Origin: Paractinoplanes ferrugineus
Lineage (GTDB): Bacteria; Actinomycetota; Actinomycetes; Mycobacteriales; Micromonosporaceae
Reading direction: 5' to 3'
Assembly (NCBI RefSeq): GCF_016862195.1
Contig: NZ_BOMM01000017.1
Coordinates: forward strand, 1-51,474
DNA length: 51,474 nucleotides
A program made the translations under genes and the position numbers. Every line of letters starts with the position of its first letter. The stretch's first letter is position 1. Below, piece after piece: positions 24,833 through 33,401 of the stretch. The notes beneath the pieces are model-generated. The model was given only the letters and a program-made list of their open reading frames with translations, was not told the DNA's origin and made no database searches.

Positions 24833-26206
24833 ATGCAACGGCGGATTGTTGTTGCCCATCCTGACTTCGGCCGCAAGCTCAAGGAACTGCGTGAGAAGCA
24901 CGGATTGTCATTGCGTCGGCTCGGCGGGATGATCCATTGCTCGCACGGCCACCTGTGGGATCTCGAATCGGGGATCAAACGGCCGAGCCTGTCCGTCGCG
25001 GTTCTGCTGGATCAGGCGCTTGAAGCGGGCGGCCAGTTGTCCGCCATGGTGTCCGAGGTGTCAGCCGACACCGGCAGACGGGGAGTAGCGGTCGAACAAG
25101 CAATGGTGGCCATGCCCTCCGGGCTAGAGTTCGCGCCGGACTGGCGGCACGGTATAGATGTCGCTGTTGATCTTTGGCGAGGCGATATGCAGCGGCGGAA
25201 CCTTCTCCGGCAGGTGGGCTTCAGCGCGACGGCCTCCTGCCAGCGGCGATGCGATGGTTGATGTCGTCGCTCGACGAGCGTCCGGCCGGCAATGGTGAGC
25301 GTCTGATCGGGGCCGCCGATGTCGAGACCGTGCGCAGGATGACCTCGACTTACCGGACGCTGGACAACCAATTCGGCGGTGGCCACATCCGCGACAGCCT
25401 GGTCCGGTTCCTCAACGCCGACGTCACCGAGCTGATCAACGGCCGCTACGATGCGGCGACCGGACGACAGTTGCTGTCCGCGCTCGCGGAGACGACCCAG
25501 CTCGCGGGCTGGGCTTCGTACGACGCCGGAATGCACGGCCTGGCCCAGCGCTACCTGATCCAGGCACTGCGCCTCGCGGCCGGCGCCGGTGACCGGGCGC
25601 TCGGAGCGGAGATCCTGGCGGCGATGAGCCATCAGGCCGCGTTCCTGCGGGCCTCCGGCGAGGCGGTGGATCTGGCCAAGGCCGCCGGCCGCGCAGCCGC
25701 CGAAGCGGGCATCGCCGCGATCGAGGCGGAGTCGGCAGTTCTCGAAGCACAAGGCTATGCCGTCGGCGGCAACGAGAAGGCCTGCGCGGCCGCGCTGAAC
25801 AGGGCCGAGGCGATCTTCGACAGGGCTGACCGGACCAGCGAGCCGCAGTGGATCGGCTACTTCGACGAGTCGTACCTGGCGGCGAAGTTCGGTCACTGCT
25901 TCACCGCACTCGGCCGAGGCGATATCGCTACGCGGTTCGCGACCCGGTCGCTGGACATGGACAGCCGGCAGTATGCGGGGACGGCAGTTCAACCTTGTTC
26001 TGCTCGCCGTGTCGCATGCGCAGAACGGCGAGCCGGAGGAAGCCGCCCGTGTCGGCATCGACGCCGTCGAGGCCGCGGAAGGGCTGTACTCCTCACGGGC
26101 CCGCGACTACCTGACCGACCTCGTCGATCGACTCTCCAAGCATGTCGGGCTACCCGCGGTGCAGGACTTCGCCGAGCGAGCCCGACCGGTTCTGACGAGC
26201 GCCTAG
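24833..26206 (+). pseudogene. XRE-family regulator with TPR-like C-terminus, two compensating frameshifts
   Basis: ATG 24833 follows aggggtgg. Frame one gives the DNA-binding domain (DFGRKLKELREKHGLSLRRLGGMI to LLRQVGFSAT) and leaves its frame near 25220. A second frame continues GLLPAAMRWLMSS through TPR-like helices to DSRQY near 25970. The original frame then resumes with RGRQFNLVLLAVSHAQ to VLTSA. A lost G at about 25222 (giving FSATGLLPA) and loss of two bases at about 25975 (giving QYVRGRQF) would explain both shifts and add up to three bases. The complete protein would be about 458 residues, normal for this actinomycete regulator family. As it stands only 142 residues would be made from the start, so regulation is probably lost. 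The end overlaps the convergent Nudix gene by four bases. Confidence 0.7.
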
Positions 26207-26766
26207 AGTTTGCCGGTCGCCTTCCGGAGCAGCAGGGCGAGCAACCCGGAGACGGAGCCGGCACCGACGATGGTGCCGTTGTCGATGTGCTGCTGGATCT
26301 CGTCAAGCGGGATCCAGCCGAGGCGTTCGGCTTCGTTGATGTCCGGGGCCGCGCCGGTGAAGTCGGCTCCGCGGGCCAGGTAGACGATGTTCTCCTGGTC
26401 GATCGTGCCCACCATCGGCTGGAAGCTGATCAACTTCTCGATGCTGCGCGGCCGCCAGCCGGTTTCCTCCTCGACCTCGCGGGCGGCGCAGGTCATGGAG
26501 TCCTCGGCCGGGTCGAGGTAGCCGCCGGGCAGTTCCCAGACCCAGCGGTCGACGATGAACCGGTGCCGCCACATCATCAGCACGCGTTCGTCGTCGTCGA
26601 GCACGATGACCATCGCGGCGGCCGGGATACGCAGAACGTACTGCTCGAAGCGGACGCCGTCGGGTAGTTCCACGTCCGCGATGCTCAGCACCGCCTTGCG
26701 GGTGTCGTCGACGACGCGTTCGCCGTGGATGGTCCAAACACTTGCTCGCTTCGGCTCCACGCTCAT
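26203..26766 (-). CDS. Nudix hydrolase, ADP-ribose pyrophosphatase-like
   Basis: 187 residues with a complete Nudix box (GGYLDPAEDSMTCAAREVEEETGW), which binds the metal and cleaves nucleoside diphosphate-linked substrates. A beta-rich N-domain (KAVLSIADVELPDG) and the ending are typical of the NudF/ADP-ribose pyrophosphatase branch, so ADP-ribose or a nucleotide sugar is the probable substrate. It converges on the broken XRE regulator with a four-base overlap; an XRE regulator beside a Nudix gene is a common arrangement in actinomycetes. The reading frame is intact, unlike several neighbours. The ATG is at 26766 with no strong RBS. Confidence 0.88.
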   Translation of the reverse strand: MSVEPKRASVWTIHGERVVDDTRKAVLSIADVELPDGVRFEQYVLRIPAAAMVIVLDDDERVLMMWRHRFIVDRWVWELPGGYLDPAEDSMTCAAREVEEETGWRPRSIEKLISFQPMVGTIDQENIVYLARGADFTGAAPDINEAERLGWIPLDEIQQHIDNGTIVGAGSVSGLLALLLRKATGKL

Positions 26767-27105
26767 CAGCGCACAGTAGCCGTACGCCTTCCGGGCTGTA
26801 CTCCGACACCTGCCGCGTCGGCTGACAGTGGCTGACGCCTGTCGCCTTCAATTCCGGGTCACCGGACCGCCACGCTGTGACCGGAACACCTGGTCAACAA
26901 CAGCGAAGCCCACGGCGGCCACCGCACCATGCCGGCCGCCGCTCCTGAGTCGAAACCGGGCACGCGGTCCCCGCCAAACCACAGCACCCTCCGGTTCGGC
27001 GGGACCACCGTGACAGTACGTCGCAGGTCGACGTGCCCTCGCCCATCACGGAAGGCAGGACATGGCGACGACCACGAACCAACTCGTTCGCGGAGGTGAA
27101 CCCCA
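26767..27105. other. 339-base spacer with one inverted repeat
   Basis: No convincing gene is seen. ggtcac at 26857-26862 pairs with gtgacc at 26877-26882 and could be an operator or weak terminator. The spacer presumably holds promoters for the Nudix gene to the left and the small genes to the right. Confidence 0.4.
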
Positions 27106-27378
27106 GTGGTGGCGATAGCGGCGACGAGCGCGCTCCTGATGGGGTTCCTCGCAGGCCTGATCAGCTTCAAGGTCAAGAGCCGGTGGTGCCCGCACTGCGG
27201 CGCGATGACCACCGCCGACCTGCCCGCGACGATCGCCCCGCCACACCCGCCGAGTTGGTCGGCGCTGCCGACGCAGTCCTACAACCAGGTCGGGCGAGCT
27301 GGAGCCCTCACCCGGCTCAGCGGCGCCGCGCGAACGGCGGCCGTTGATGCTGGTCCCGAGGACGCCACACCAGCCTGA
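27106..27378 (+). CDS. small membrane-anchored zinc-ribbon-like protein
   Basis: 90 residues. One N-terminal membrane helix (VAIAATSALLMGFLAGLISF) is followed by a basic stretch and CPHC, half of a zinc ribbon, then a Pro/Ala-rich tail. GTG 27106 is well supported by ggaggtg 7 bases upstream. Similar short proteins with a helix and a WCPxCG motif occur in accessory regions of streptomycetes and relatives; their role is unknown. The tail overlaps the next gene by about 30 bases. Confidence 0.6.
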   Translation: MVAIAATSALLMGFLAGLISFKVKSRWCPHCGAMTTADLPATIAPPHPPSWSALPTQSYNQVGRAGALTRLSGAARTAAVDAGPEDATPA

Positions 27379-27637
27379 CCGGCCGACGTGGGACTGCCTG
27401 GCCTGCGGCGAGGCTTGGCCGTGCGCACCCGGCAAGGTCGAGCTGGTCGAACAGGGCGTAGTGCATCGCCGATCGCTGCGGCTCTACCTGGAGTCCTGCG
27501 CGATCGACATGATCGACGACCGCGCTGACGGGCATCGCGCCAGCGGCCGTGACGACGCGATCTACGACCGCATCCTCGGTTGGTTCGACGCTCACGAGTC
27601 TGCATCGACCGACCGCGCGACCGGGCGGGCGGCCTGA
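27347..27637 (+). CDS. small conserved hypothetical protein with CxxC and WPC motifs
   Basis: 96 residues. The recognisable core is RPTWDCLACGEAWPC, with three cysteines that may bind zinc, followed by a helical part ending in YDRILGWFDAHES. Such proteins are common as short accessory genes in actinomycetes, often in runs of small ORFs near XRE regulators, as here. The start is uncertain: ATG 27347 overlaps the preceding gene and lacks a clear RBS. No function is known. Confidence 0.55.
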   Translation: MLVPRTPHQPDRPTWDCLACGEAWPCAPGKVELVEQGVVHRRSLRLYLESCAIDMIDDRADGHRASGRDDAIYDRILGWFDAHESASTDRATGRAA

Positions 27638-27639
27638 CG

Positions 27640-28076
27640 GTGATCATGAGGCACTACCCACCTGCAGTGCTCGTCCACTTGCCTGAGTGCGTGGAGGGGC
27701 CGCGCTTCCGGCGGTCATGGCGTCGGTGCTGGAAACCGACTTCTACAGCCATCGCTTCCACTTCTGCTTCGCCGAGGCCGGCTACGACCTCGCCGCCGTC
27801 ACGGCCGGGCACGTCATCCGTGACGGCATCGTCCCCATGGTCACCGTCGAACGACTCGGCTACCGGTCACATCGCTACGTCCCCAGCGACGACCAGCCAG
27901 CCGACGCCCTTCACGCCCGTTGCCGCGTCTGCTGCGGCACCCACGGCGAGAACGAGTCGACGCATCCCGTAGTCGGAAGCGAAAGAGTTCAGTCTGGCGG
28001 GTCGTTCGGGTGGTCCGGGTGGTCCGGTGCTGGTGGTTTCGGATCGGATCCGTGGGGTGTTGCGGATCGATCGTGA
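27640..28076 (+). pseudogene. small hypothetical gene apparently broken by a one-base frameshift
   Basis: One frame from GTG 27640 or ATG 27646 reads RHYPPAVLVHLPECVEGPRFR. A second frame then carries AVMASVLETDFYSHRFHFCF and on to HARCRVCCGTHGE. Adding one G near 27708-27711 joins them smoothly (GPRFR-AVMASV), which suggests a single-base loss. The sequence after about 27960 (Gly/Ser/Trp-rich) looks non-coding. A gene caller would choose GTG 27687 or ATG 27717 for the second part, neither with a usable RBS. No function is recognised. The call rests on how naturally the halves join, not on a known family. Confidence 0.4.
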
Positions 28077-28187
28077 TCCGAGCTGGCAGCAGGAGCTGTC
28101 GATCCTGATCGGCGAGTTGATTGCGGTGGGGCAGGGTTCGGAGCCGTTCGACGAGTCGGTGGTGCCGCCTCCGCGGATGCCGTGGCA

Positions 28188-28254
28188 CCGCGACCGGTAA
28201 CCAACTTCCCGCGAACCTCACCGGCCGGTTTCCTCGTCGGGTCCCCGGTCGCGG
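28188..28254. terminator. long-range 10-bp inverted repeat between convergent frames
   Basis: ccgcgaccgg (28188-28197) and ccggtcgcgg (28245-28254) are perfectly complementary. A smaller ccggccgg hairpin lies between them. They lie at the 3' end of the minus-strand sigma-like gene, where a bidirectional terminator would be expected. Confidence 0.4.
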
Positions 28255-28583
28255 GCGGCGAGGTACTTCACGAAACGGGACTTGGCTCGCTGGCGTTGCT
28301 TGTAGGCGGTTTCCAGGCTCATGCCCAACTGGTTGGCGGCGTGCTTCATGCTGACGTGGTCGAAGCCGGTGATGGTGAGCAACTTGACGTCCCGCTCGGC
28401 CAACGGCCGCCCAACGGCGGCAAGCGCAGCCAGAAACTCCTGGAAGAGGACGCTGAGGTCCCTGTCGGACATGCCGTCGGCCACAGGTTCGGCTATGGCT
28501 GCGGGCGGCCGGCGTTTTCGCGGGTTCTGGGCTCCATTGGATGGCCGGGGCTGTTGGCTCTTGGCGGGGCGCCCGTCGGGCAC
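28218..28583 (-). CDS. small sigma-70 region-4-like DNA-binding protein
   Basis: 121 residues from GTG 28583; ATG 28472 is an alternative start giving about 84 residues. The C-terminal half (LTITGFDHVSMKHAANQLGMSLETAYKQRQRAKSRF) has the helix-turn-helix layout of sigma factor region 4, followed by a basic end. Region 2, needed to melt promoters, is absent, so it is not a complete sigma factor. It could be an anti-sigma partner, a stand-alone regulator or a truncated gene. It follows the methyltransferase gene on the same strand after 37 bases. Confidence 0.6.
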   Translation of the reverse strand: MPDGRPAKSQQPRPSNGAQNPRKRRPPAAIAEPVADGMSDRDLSVLFQEFLAALAAVGRPLAERDVKLLTITGFDHVSMKHAANQLGMSLETAYKQRQRAKSRFVKYLAARDRGPDEETGR

Positions 28584-28620
28584 CGGTCGAGCAGTCTGGC
28601 CCAGATAACCGGCGGAGCGG

Positions 28621-29565
28621 TTACGAGGGGCGGGCTGCGTGGGTGCGGGGGCGGGCGTAGATCTCCAACTCGGTGGTGCAGAGGTCGTCGGGGTCGAAGC
28701 CGTGGTAGTCGGGGTGGATCGGGAAGCCGCGGTTCACGGCGGCGACCGAGCGTTCGTCGACGGTGCGCAGGCGGCGTTCGATGGCGAAGCCGGCGTCGGT
28801 GAACAGCTGCTCCAGGTCGGGGGCGCGCAGGCGGTTGCAGTAGGAGAACTCGTTGCCGCCCAGGCGTTGCCACTCCCGTTCGGAGAAGCGCAGGAAGTTT
28901 ATCCGGGTGATGCTGGCGTCCTGGTGGGCGAAGTGGTCGCTGGGGTCGATCAGGTGGGCGGCGAGACCTGTCGGTCTGAGCACCCGGCGGGCCTCGGCCA
29001 GGATGGCGGCGAGGGCCGGCGGGGTGACGTGTTCGAGGACGGTCATGGAGAAGCTCAGGTCGAAGGTGTCGTCCTCGTCGGGCATCCGCGCGGCGTCGCC
29101 GGGGGCGGCATAGTGCACGTTCAGTGACCGCAGGTGGTGGGGGCTGCCGCTGGGCAGGGCCTCGAGTGCGGCCAGCCGGTCGGCGAGCCGGGCCGGGTCG
29201 ACCAGGCCGGCGTAGAGGTCGGCGAGGCGGTCGCGGGACCGGAGCAGGCGCTGGATCATCGCGGTGGTGAGCTCGGTGTCGAGGCGGCGGTGCAGGTCGA
29301 CGGTGACGACCTCGGCCGCCCCGAGCAGGTAGAACGCCAGGGGCGCGACGGGCAGGTGACCGGTGCCGACCTCGAGGCAGCGGGCGCCCTCGGGCCGGAA
29401 CCCCAGTTCGGTCAGGCGCCGCAGCATGGCGGCGTGCTGCGGGAGCCGTTTGTACGGGTCGGGGCTGAGCCGGCCGTACCGTCGCTGGATCCGCCGGTAG
29501 AGGAGGTCGCCTCCCGGAAGCATGGCGCAGAGCTTCTGGATCTTGGCTTTGCGGGTCCAGCGCAT
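28621..29565 (-). CDS. class I SAM-dependent methyltransferase
   Basis: 314 residues. Motif I is ARCLEVGTGHLPVAPL (about 61-76), motif II includes VVTVDLHRR, and the post-I/IV region is DLSFSMTVLEHV, typical of Methyltransf_11/25 domains. The late segment NEFSYCNRLRAPDLEQLFTDAGF is normal for the family. The substrate is unknown. No RBS is visible ahead of ATG 29565; the upstream sequence is AT-rich with ttagtaaaat close by, so a leaderless transcript is possible. The gene stands apart from the DUF899 gene upstream (37-base gap). Confidence 0.8.
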   Translation of the reverse strand: MRWTRKAKIQKLCAMLPGGDLLYRRIQRRYGRLSPDPYKRLPQHAAMLRRLTELGFRPEGARCLEVGTGHLPVAPLAFYLLGAAEVVTVDLHRRLDTELTTAMIQRLLRSRDRLADLYAGLVDPARLADRLAALEALPSGSPHHLRSLNVHYAAPGDAARMPDEDDTFDLSFSMTVLEHVTPPALAAILAEARRVLRPTGLAAHLIDPSDHFAHQDASITRINFLRFSEREWQRLGGNEFSYCNRLRAPDLEQLFTDAGFAIERRLRTVDERSVAAVNRGFPIHPDYHGFDPDDLCTTELEIYARPRTHAARPS

Positions 29566-29602
29566 GAGACATTTTACTAATTTGTCGGATTCGCGGATCG
29601 GC

Positions 29603-30358
29603 TCAGCTGAAGTCCGGGATCGGCCCCCGGGAGGTGTCGGCGCGGCCCTCGGGCAGTTCCCACGCCTCCTGGCGGCCCAGCGCGGTCATGTCGAGGATGC
29701 CGTAGGCGCCGCCGACCTGCTCGGTGCCGCGGGCGAACGTCGAATAGGTGTGGAAGACGTCGTCGCCGACCCGCAGGAAGCAGCTCATGCCGGGCTGTTC
29801 CATCGGCTGGTTGGCGGTGTCGAGGGTCCAGCCGAGGCCGGCCTTGCGCAGTTCGTCCGGCCCGCGGAAGTTGAACTCGACCGGGTTGACCGACTCGTCC
29901 AGGGTGACGTGGAAGTCGTAGTTGAAGTCGGAGCCGGACGACGAGTACATCGGGATGGTCCAGCCCCGCTTGGCCCGGTACTTCTCCAGCTTGGCGAGCG
30001 GGGCCCGGGCGATGATCGCGTACACCGTGCCGCGGGCCCGAAGGTGCCGCAACAGGCCGTCGGAGATCTCGTCGACGGCGGCCGTGCAGCTTCCGCAGCC
30101 GTCCTCCCAGCCCGGGTCGAACATGAAGTGCTGCACGACGAGCTGGCGCTGTCCGTCGAAGAGGTCCAGCAGACCGACCGGCCCGCCGGGGCCGGCGAAG
30201 CGGTAGTCCTTCTCGACCTTGACCATCGGCAGCTCGCGGCGCCGCGTGTTCAGCGCGTCCTTGGCCCGGACTGCTTCCTTCTCGCTCGCCAGGAGCTCTT
30301 TGCGAGCCACCAGCCACTCGTCACGGGACACGATCTCCGGCAGGTCTGCTTGCGTCAT
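29603..30358 (-). CDS. DUF899 thioredoxin-like protein
   Basis: 251 residues with the signatures of DUF899: opening VSRDEWLVARKELLASEKE, DLFDGQRQLVVQHFMFDP, the CGSC pair (redox-like cysteines) in DGCGSCTAAVDE, and the end GILDMTALGRQE. The fold is thioredoxin-like and the CxxC-like pair suggests a redox role, but no substrate is established. It is a free-standing gene in a row of unrelated minus-strand genes. ATG 30358 has no strong RBS. Confidence 0.85.
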   Translation of the reverse strand: MTQADLPEIVSRDEWLVARKELLASEKEAVRAKDALNTRRRELPMVKVEKDYRFAGPGGPVGLLDLFDGQRQLVVQHFMFDPGWEDGCGSCTAAVDEISDGLLRHLRARGTVYAIIARAPLAKLEKYRAKRGWTIPMYSSSGSDFNYDFHVTLDESVNPVEFNFRGPDELRKAGLGWTLDTANQPMEQPGMSCFLRVGDDVFHTYSTFARGTEQVGGAYGILDMTALGRQEAWELPEGRADTSRGPIPDFS

Positions 30359-30388
30359 ACCGGTGTAGACCGGCGACCGGCCCGGAAC

Positions 30389-31057
30389 TCATCGGATCTC
30401 GAGCGTCCGGGCGAAATCGCGGATCTGCTCGTCCGGATCGTCGGCCAGCGGCGCGGCGACCCGCTCCCGGTCCACTCCGGGGATCTCCTCGAGCAGGGCG
30501 TAGAGCGCATAGAAGCGGGTGTCGGCATCCTCGTCGCGGCACAGCTGTTCGAGGGCCGGCACGACCCGGGGATCGACCGCGGCCGGGTCGATCAGGCCGG
30601 GCAGCGCGGAGGCCACGTGGAAGCGGACCCGCCGGTGCGGGTGCCGGGCGAACGGAAGGATCGCGTCGAGGGCCTCGCGCGCGCCGTTGTAGTCGAGCGC
30701 CGAGATGGTGAAGCCCAGGACACGCGGGTCGGTCTCCCGGCCAAGAAGATCAAGAAGCCGGGGTACGGCCTCCGCGTAGAACGGCCGGCGGTCGAGCTCG
30801 CCCGGCGGGCCGAGTTCACGGAGCACGAGGACGCCGAGTTCCCGCGTGATCGGGTCGTCGTCGCCGAGCATCCCGGCCGCCGTGTCGAAAACCTCCCGGT
30901 TCGGCTGTTCGTGCAGGGCGACCAGGGCCCGGGCCGGTTCGTCGTCGGCGGTCCCGGCACCGGAAGCGGTCCCCGCCCGGGGGACGCGGGCGGCGATCTC
31001 GGCCCGGGCGGCCTGGAAGAGCGCGGTGCGGCGCTCGGCGTCGGATGGTTCGGTCAC
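30389..31057 (-). CDS. HEAT-repeat protein
   Basis: 222 residues from GTG 31057. After a short acidic/Ala-rich N-terminus it consists of helical pairs with HEAT-like spacing (ITRELGVLVLRELG, DPRVLGFTISALD, HRRVRFHVASALPGL, DADTRFYALYALLEEI, DEQIRDFARTLE). Such proteins are binding scaffolds with no catalytic residues. The frame is open further upstream to 31216, but that part is low in coding character and overlaps the divergent gene. The partner is unknown. Confidence 0.75.
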   Translation of the reverse strand: MTEPSDAERRTALFQAARAEIAARVPRAGTASGAGTADDEPARALVALHEQPNREVFDTAAGMLGDDDPITRELGVLVLRELGPPGELDRRPFYAEAVPRLLDLLGRETDPRVLGFTISALDYNGAREALDAILPFARHPHRRVRFHVASALPGLIDPAAVDPRVVPALEQLCRDEDADTRFYALYALLEEIPGVDRERVAAPLADDPDEQIRDFARTLEIR

Positions 31058-31145
31058 GCTGCCATTGTCCGTCGTGGCGGGCGGCGCGGGTCCGGCGGCA
31101 CGGCGGCGGCGATCACGGGCCGCCGCCGCCGCGACATGATCGAGC

Positions 31146-31730
31146 GTGACTGATGGTTGCGTGAGTCCGCACAATGAGGCTGTGACCGGGAACTGGATTC
31201 CGGAAGTGGGTGTCACTCCCCTACCGAGGGGGTGGCAGGCGGTGCGGCGGTTCGACCGGGAGACCGGCGAGCCGGTGATTCTGATGCGGATGCGGCCGCT
31301 ACGGCGGTGGGTGCTCGCGACGGCGGCGGCCGGTGGGGTCGCGCTGCTCTTCTGGTGGTTCTACGCCCTGCGGGACACCGGTTCGGACGGCCGGGGCTTC
31401 TTCGTCATCGGCACGATCATGGCGGCGTCCGGGGCGATCGGCACGATCGTGACGGCGCTGACCCAGGACGGCTTCACCGTCACACCGGGCCGGCTGCGCT
31501 GCGGACGCGTCTGGGTGGCCGGCGGGAACTGGCGCGGTGGCCCGGCCGACGCGGCCGAACTGGTGCTGCAGCGGCGCGAGCTCGACAACATCACCAAGCT
31601 TCACCTGTACGCCACGCACCGTGGCGGCGGTAGCGACGAGATCTTCGCCGACGACGAGGACGGCCGGATCGCCCTGCCGTTCGCCGACTGGCTGTCCGCG
31701 GTCGCCCACATCCCGGTGCGCAGCGAGTGA
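31146..31730 (+). CDS. small membrane protein with two transmembrane helices
   Basis: 194 residues from GTG 31146; GTG 31161 or 31182 are equally possible because no clear RBS is present. A cytoplasmic-looking N-terminal part (GWQAVRRFDRETGEPVILMR) is followed by two membrane segments (VLATAAAGGVALLFWWFYAL and GFFVIGTIMAASGAIGTIVT) and a soluble C-terminus of mixed alpha/beta character ending WLSAVAHIPVRSE. The layout resembles PH-domain-like actinobacterial membrane proteins, but I cannot assign a family. It is the only plus-strand gene in this block. Confidence 0.65.
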   Translation: MTDGCVSPHNEAVTGNWIPEVGVTPLPRGWQAVRRFDRETGEPVILMRMRPLRRWVLATAAAGGVALLFWWFYALRDTGSDGRGFFVIGTIMAASGAIGTIVTALTQDGFTVTPGRLRCGRVWVAGGNWRGGPADAAELVLQRRELDNITKLHLYATHRGGGSDEIFADDEDGRIALPFADWLSAVAHIPVRSE

Positions 31731-31746
31731 CGCCGGCCCGCCGGGG

Positions 31747-32571
31747 TCAGCCGTGCCGGTGGTGTTTCTGCACGAACGTGTAGCCGGGCTCCAGCGGGAC
31801 CGGGTCGATCTGCTCGCTGGCGACGGCCCGCTGGTGCAGGGACAACTGCTTCTCGGAGGGCTGGGCGCCGGCCGGCAGCTTGCGGATGAAACCGTTCACC
31901 CAGTGGTCGTGCCGGCCCTCCGGGGGTGCCGTCGGGTCGACCAGCGGCGCGTAGAACAGCATGCCGACCGGCTCGGCGCCGTCCTCGGCCGGGAAGGTGG
32001 AGTCGCCGCTGCCCTGCACGCGGGTCACGTAGCCCTCGCGGAGCAGCTGGTCGATCGCGTTCTTCAGCAGGAACGCGCCCTTGGCCCCGCGGCCCAGGCC
32101 GGCCTTCACGGCGATCTTGGCCTCGGCGAACACGGCGCTGCCGTCGTCGAAGACCCGGCCGTGCCGGCAGACGGCGTGCAGCACCTTGCTCCAGTTGGCC
32201 GGGCCGGGCTCGAATTCCCTGGTCACGACCTTGGGGTCGTACTCGTGGAAGTAATCGACGCCGTCGACCCGCACCGGCTCCTCGAGCGGGATCGTGCGGG
32301 CCACGATCGCCCCGGAACGGGCGTGCCACTCGACCGTGACCTGCACGCCGGGGCGCAGGTCACCCGGCCATTCGATGCCGGTGAACTGGCCGTCGCGCAG
32401 CGACGTCTCGAACACCTCGCTCATCGGGGTGACCCCGTAGACGTCGTGCTCCAGCGTGACCGGGACCCGGTCGAGGTGGCGCAGGTCGTCCACGCACTCG
32501 TCGGGCGCCGCGCACACGCCACCGGCCAGGTCGGCCCGCCACAGGGCGAAACGCCGGGTCGCGGTCGTCAT
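31747..32571 (-). CDS. hypothetical protein
   Basis: 274 residues, soluble and rich in beta structure and charged residues. It begins TTATRRFALWRADLAGG and ends YTFVQKHHRHG. A run of Lys/Ala (AEAKIAVKAGLGRGAKGAFLLKNAIDQLL) looks helical. I recognise no domain. The ATG overlaps the stop of the VOC gene by four bases (ATGA), so the two are translated together. Codon use is like the neighbours, with no sign of transfer. Confidence 0.6.
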   Translation of the reverse strand: MTTATRRFALWRADLAGGVCAAPDECVDDLRHLDRVPVTLEHDVYGVTPMSEVFETSLRDGQFTGIEWPGDLRPGVQVTVEWHARSGAIVARTIPLEEPVRVDGVDYFHEYDPKVVTREFEPGPANWSKVLHAVCRHGRVFDDGSAVFAEAKIAVKAGLGRGAKGAFLLKNAIDQLLREGYVTRVQGSGDSTFPAEDGAEPVGMLFYAPLVDPTAPPEGRHDHWVNGFIRKLPAGAQPSEKQLSLHQRAVASEQIDPVPLEPGYTFVQKHHRHG

Positions 32572-32921
32572 CCCGGCGTCACGAGGCAGATGACGTGGCC
32601 GTCGGGGTCGACGAGCACCGCCTGCCGCTCACCCCAGGGCTGGTCGGCCGGGACGTCCAGCACGACCGCGCCGGCCGCGACCGCCGCCGCCGTGGTGGCG
32701 TCGACGTCGTCGACGAGCAGGCTGATCGCGACTCCGGCCAGGCCGGGCGTCGGCGGACGCTCGTGCAGCAGCAACTCCGTGCCGGTGCCCGGGATGGCGA
32801 GCATGAACACGTCATCGCCGGTGTCCTTCACGCTCAGGCCGAGAGCGTCCTGGTAGAAGGCGAGCGCGCGCTTGCCGTCGGCCACCGACACGATGATCCG
32901 CTGAAGTCCCCGAACCGTCAT
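32568..32921 (-). CDS. VOC-family (glyoxalase/bleomycin-resistance fold) protein
   Basis: 117 residues with the paired beta-alpha-beta-beta-beta modules of the VOC superfamily: LQRIIVSVADGKRALAFYQDALGL at the start and QAVLVDPDGHVICLVTPG at the end, the latter carrying the usual DPDGH. Members bind metals and act as lyases, dioxygenases or drug-binding proteins; this small single-domain form cannot be assigned further. It is coupled to the downstream hypothetical gene (ATGA overlap). The upstream TM2 gene runs about 110 bases into its 5' end. Confidence 0.85.
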   Translation of the reverse strand: MTVRGLQRIIVSVADGKRALAFYQDALGLSVKDTGDDVFMLAIPGTGTELLLHERPPTPGLAGVAISLLVDDVDATTAAAVAAGAVVLDVPADQPWGERQAVLVDPDGHVICLVTPG

Positions 32922-33282
32922 GGGACGACGGTAACGGATCAGGTGCGTCCAGGATGCCGTAGCGGGCCATGATCGCTTCCCGGCGCCGCCGGTTCACCGC
33001 GGTCACCCGCCGCCCCACGAGAAGCCCGTCGACCAGGGTCCACACCCCCAGACCGCCGAGGGTGAACAGCATCGCCACCGACCGCCCGGTGTCCCCGAGG
33101 TAGAAGCGATGACCCCCGAAGAGCCCGAGAAAGACCCAGATGGCGTACGCGACCCGGCGCTGCTTGCGGACCGAGGCGTACTCCGCCTCGGCGCGCAGAA
33201 CCCGCAGCCGCTCCCACTCGGGAAGCTCGGCTGATCCGGCGACGGCGGTCACCGGCGCAACGATACGGGGGCCGGCCGACAT
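32812..33282 (-). CDS. TM2-domain protein
   Basis: 156 residues from ATG 33282. A soluble helical N-terminus (ERLRVLRAEAEYASVRKQRR) precedes a TM2 domain with two membrane helices around the conserved GGHRFYLGDTGRS turn and the second-helix WTLVDGLLV. TM2 proteins are widespread and poorly understood. The C-terminal 36 residues lie over the start of the VOC gene in another frame and look unlike a natural tail, so a frameshift or extended read-through of the normal stop is possible. Confidence 0.65.
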   Translation of the reverse strand: MSAGPRIVAPVTAVAGSAELPEWERLRVLRAEAEYASVRKQRRVAYAIWVFLGLFGGHRFYLGDTGRSVAMLFTLGGLGVWTLVDGLLVGRRVTAVNRRRREAIMARYGILDAPDPLPSSHDGSGTSADHRVGGRRQARARLLPGRSRPEREGHRR

Positions 33283-33401
33283 CACATGAACAATTCTCCC
33301 TGTTTCGATGCGAACGGGGTCGATGAACTCCTCCCCGGGCCGCCACAATGTGCTCCGCGCGGTCCAAGATCGCGCCTATCCGGAGAGGGTTTCGAGAGCA
33401 C

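Noticed and set aside
29571..29590. AT-rich gacattttactaatttgtc as an operator palindrome
   Set aside because: Only four terminal bases per arm pair well; it is better explained as promoter sequence of the methyltransferase gene.
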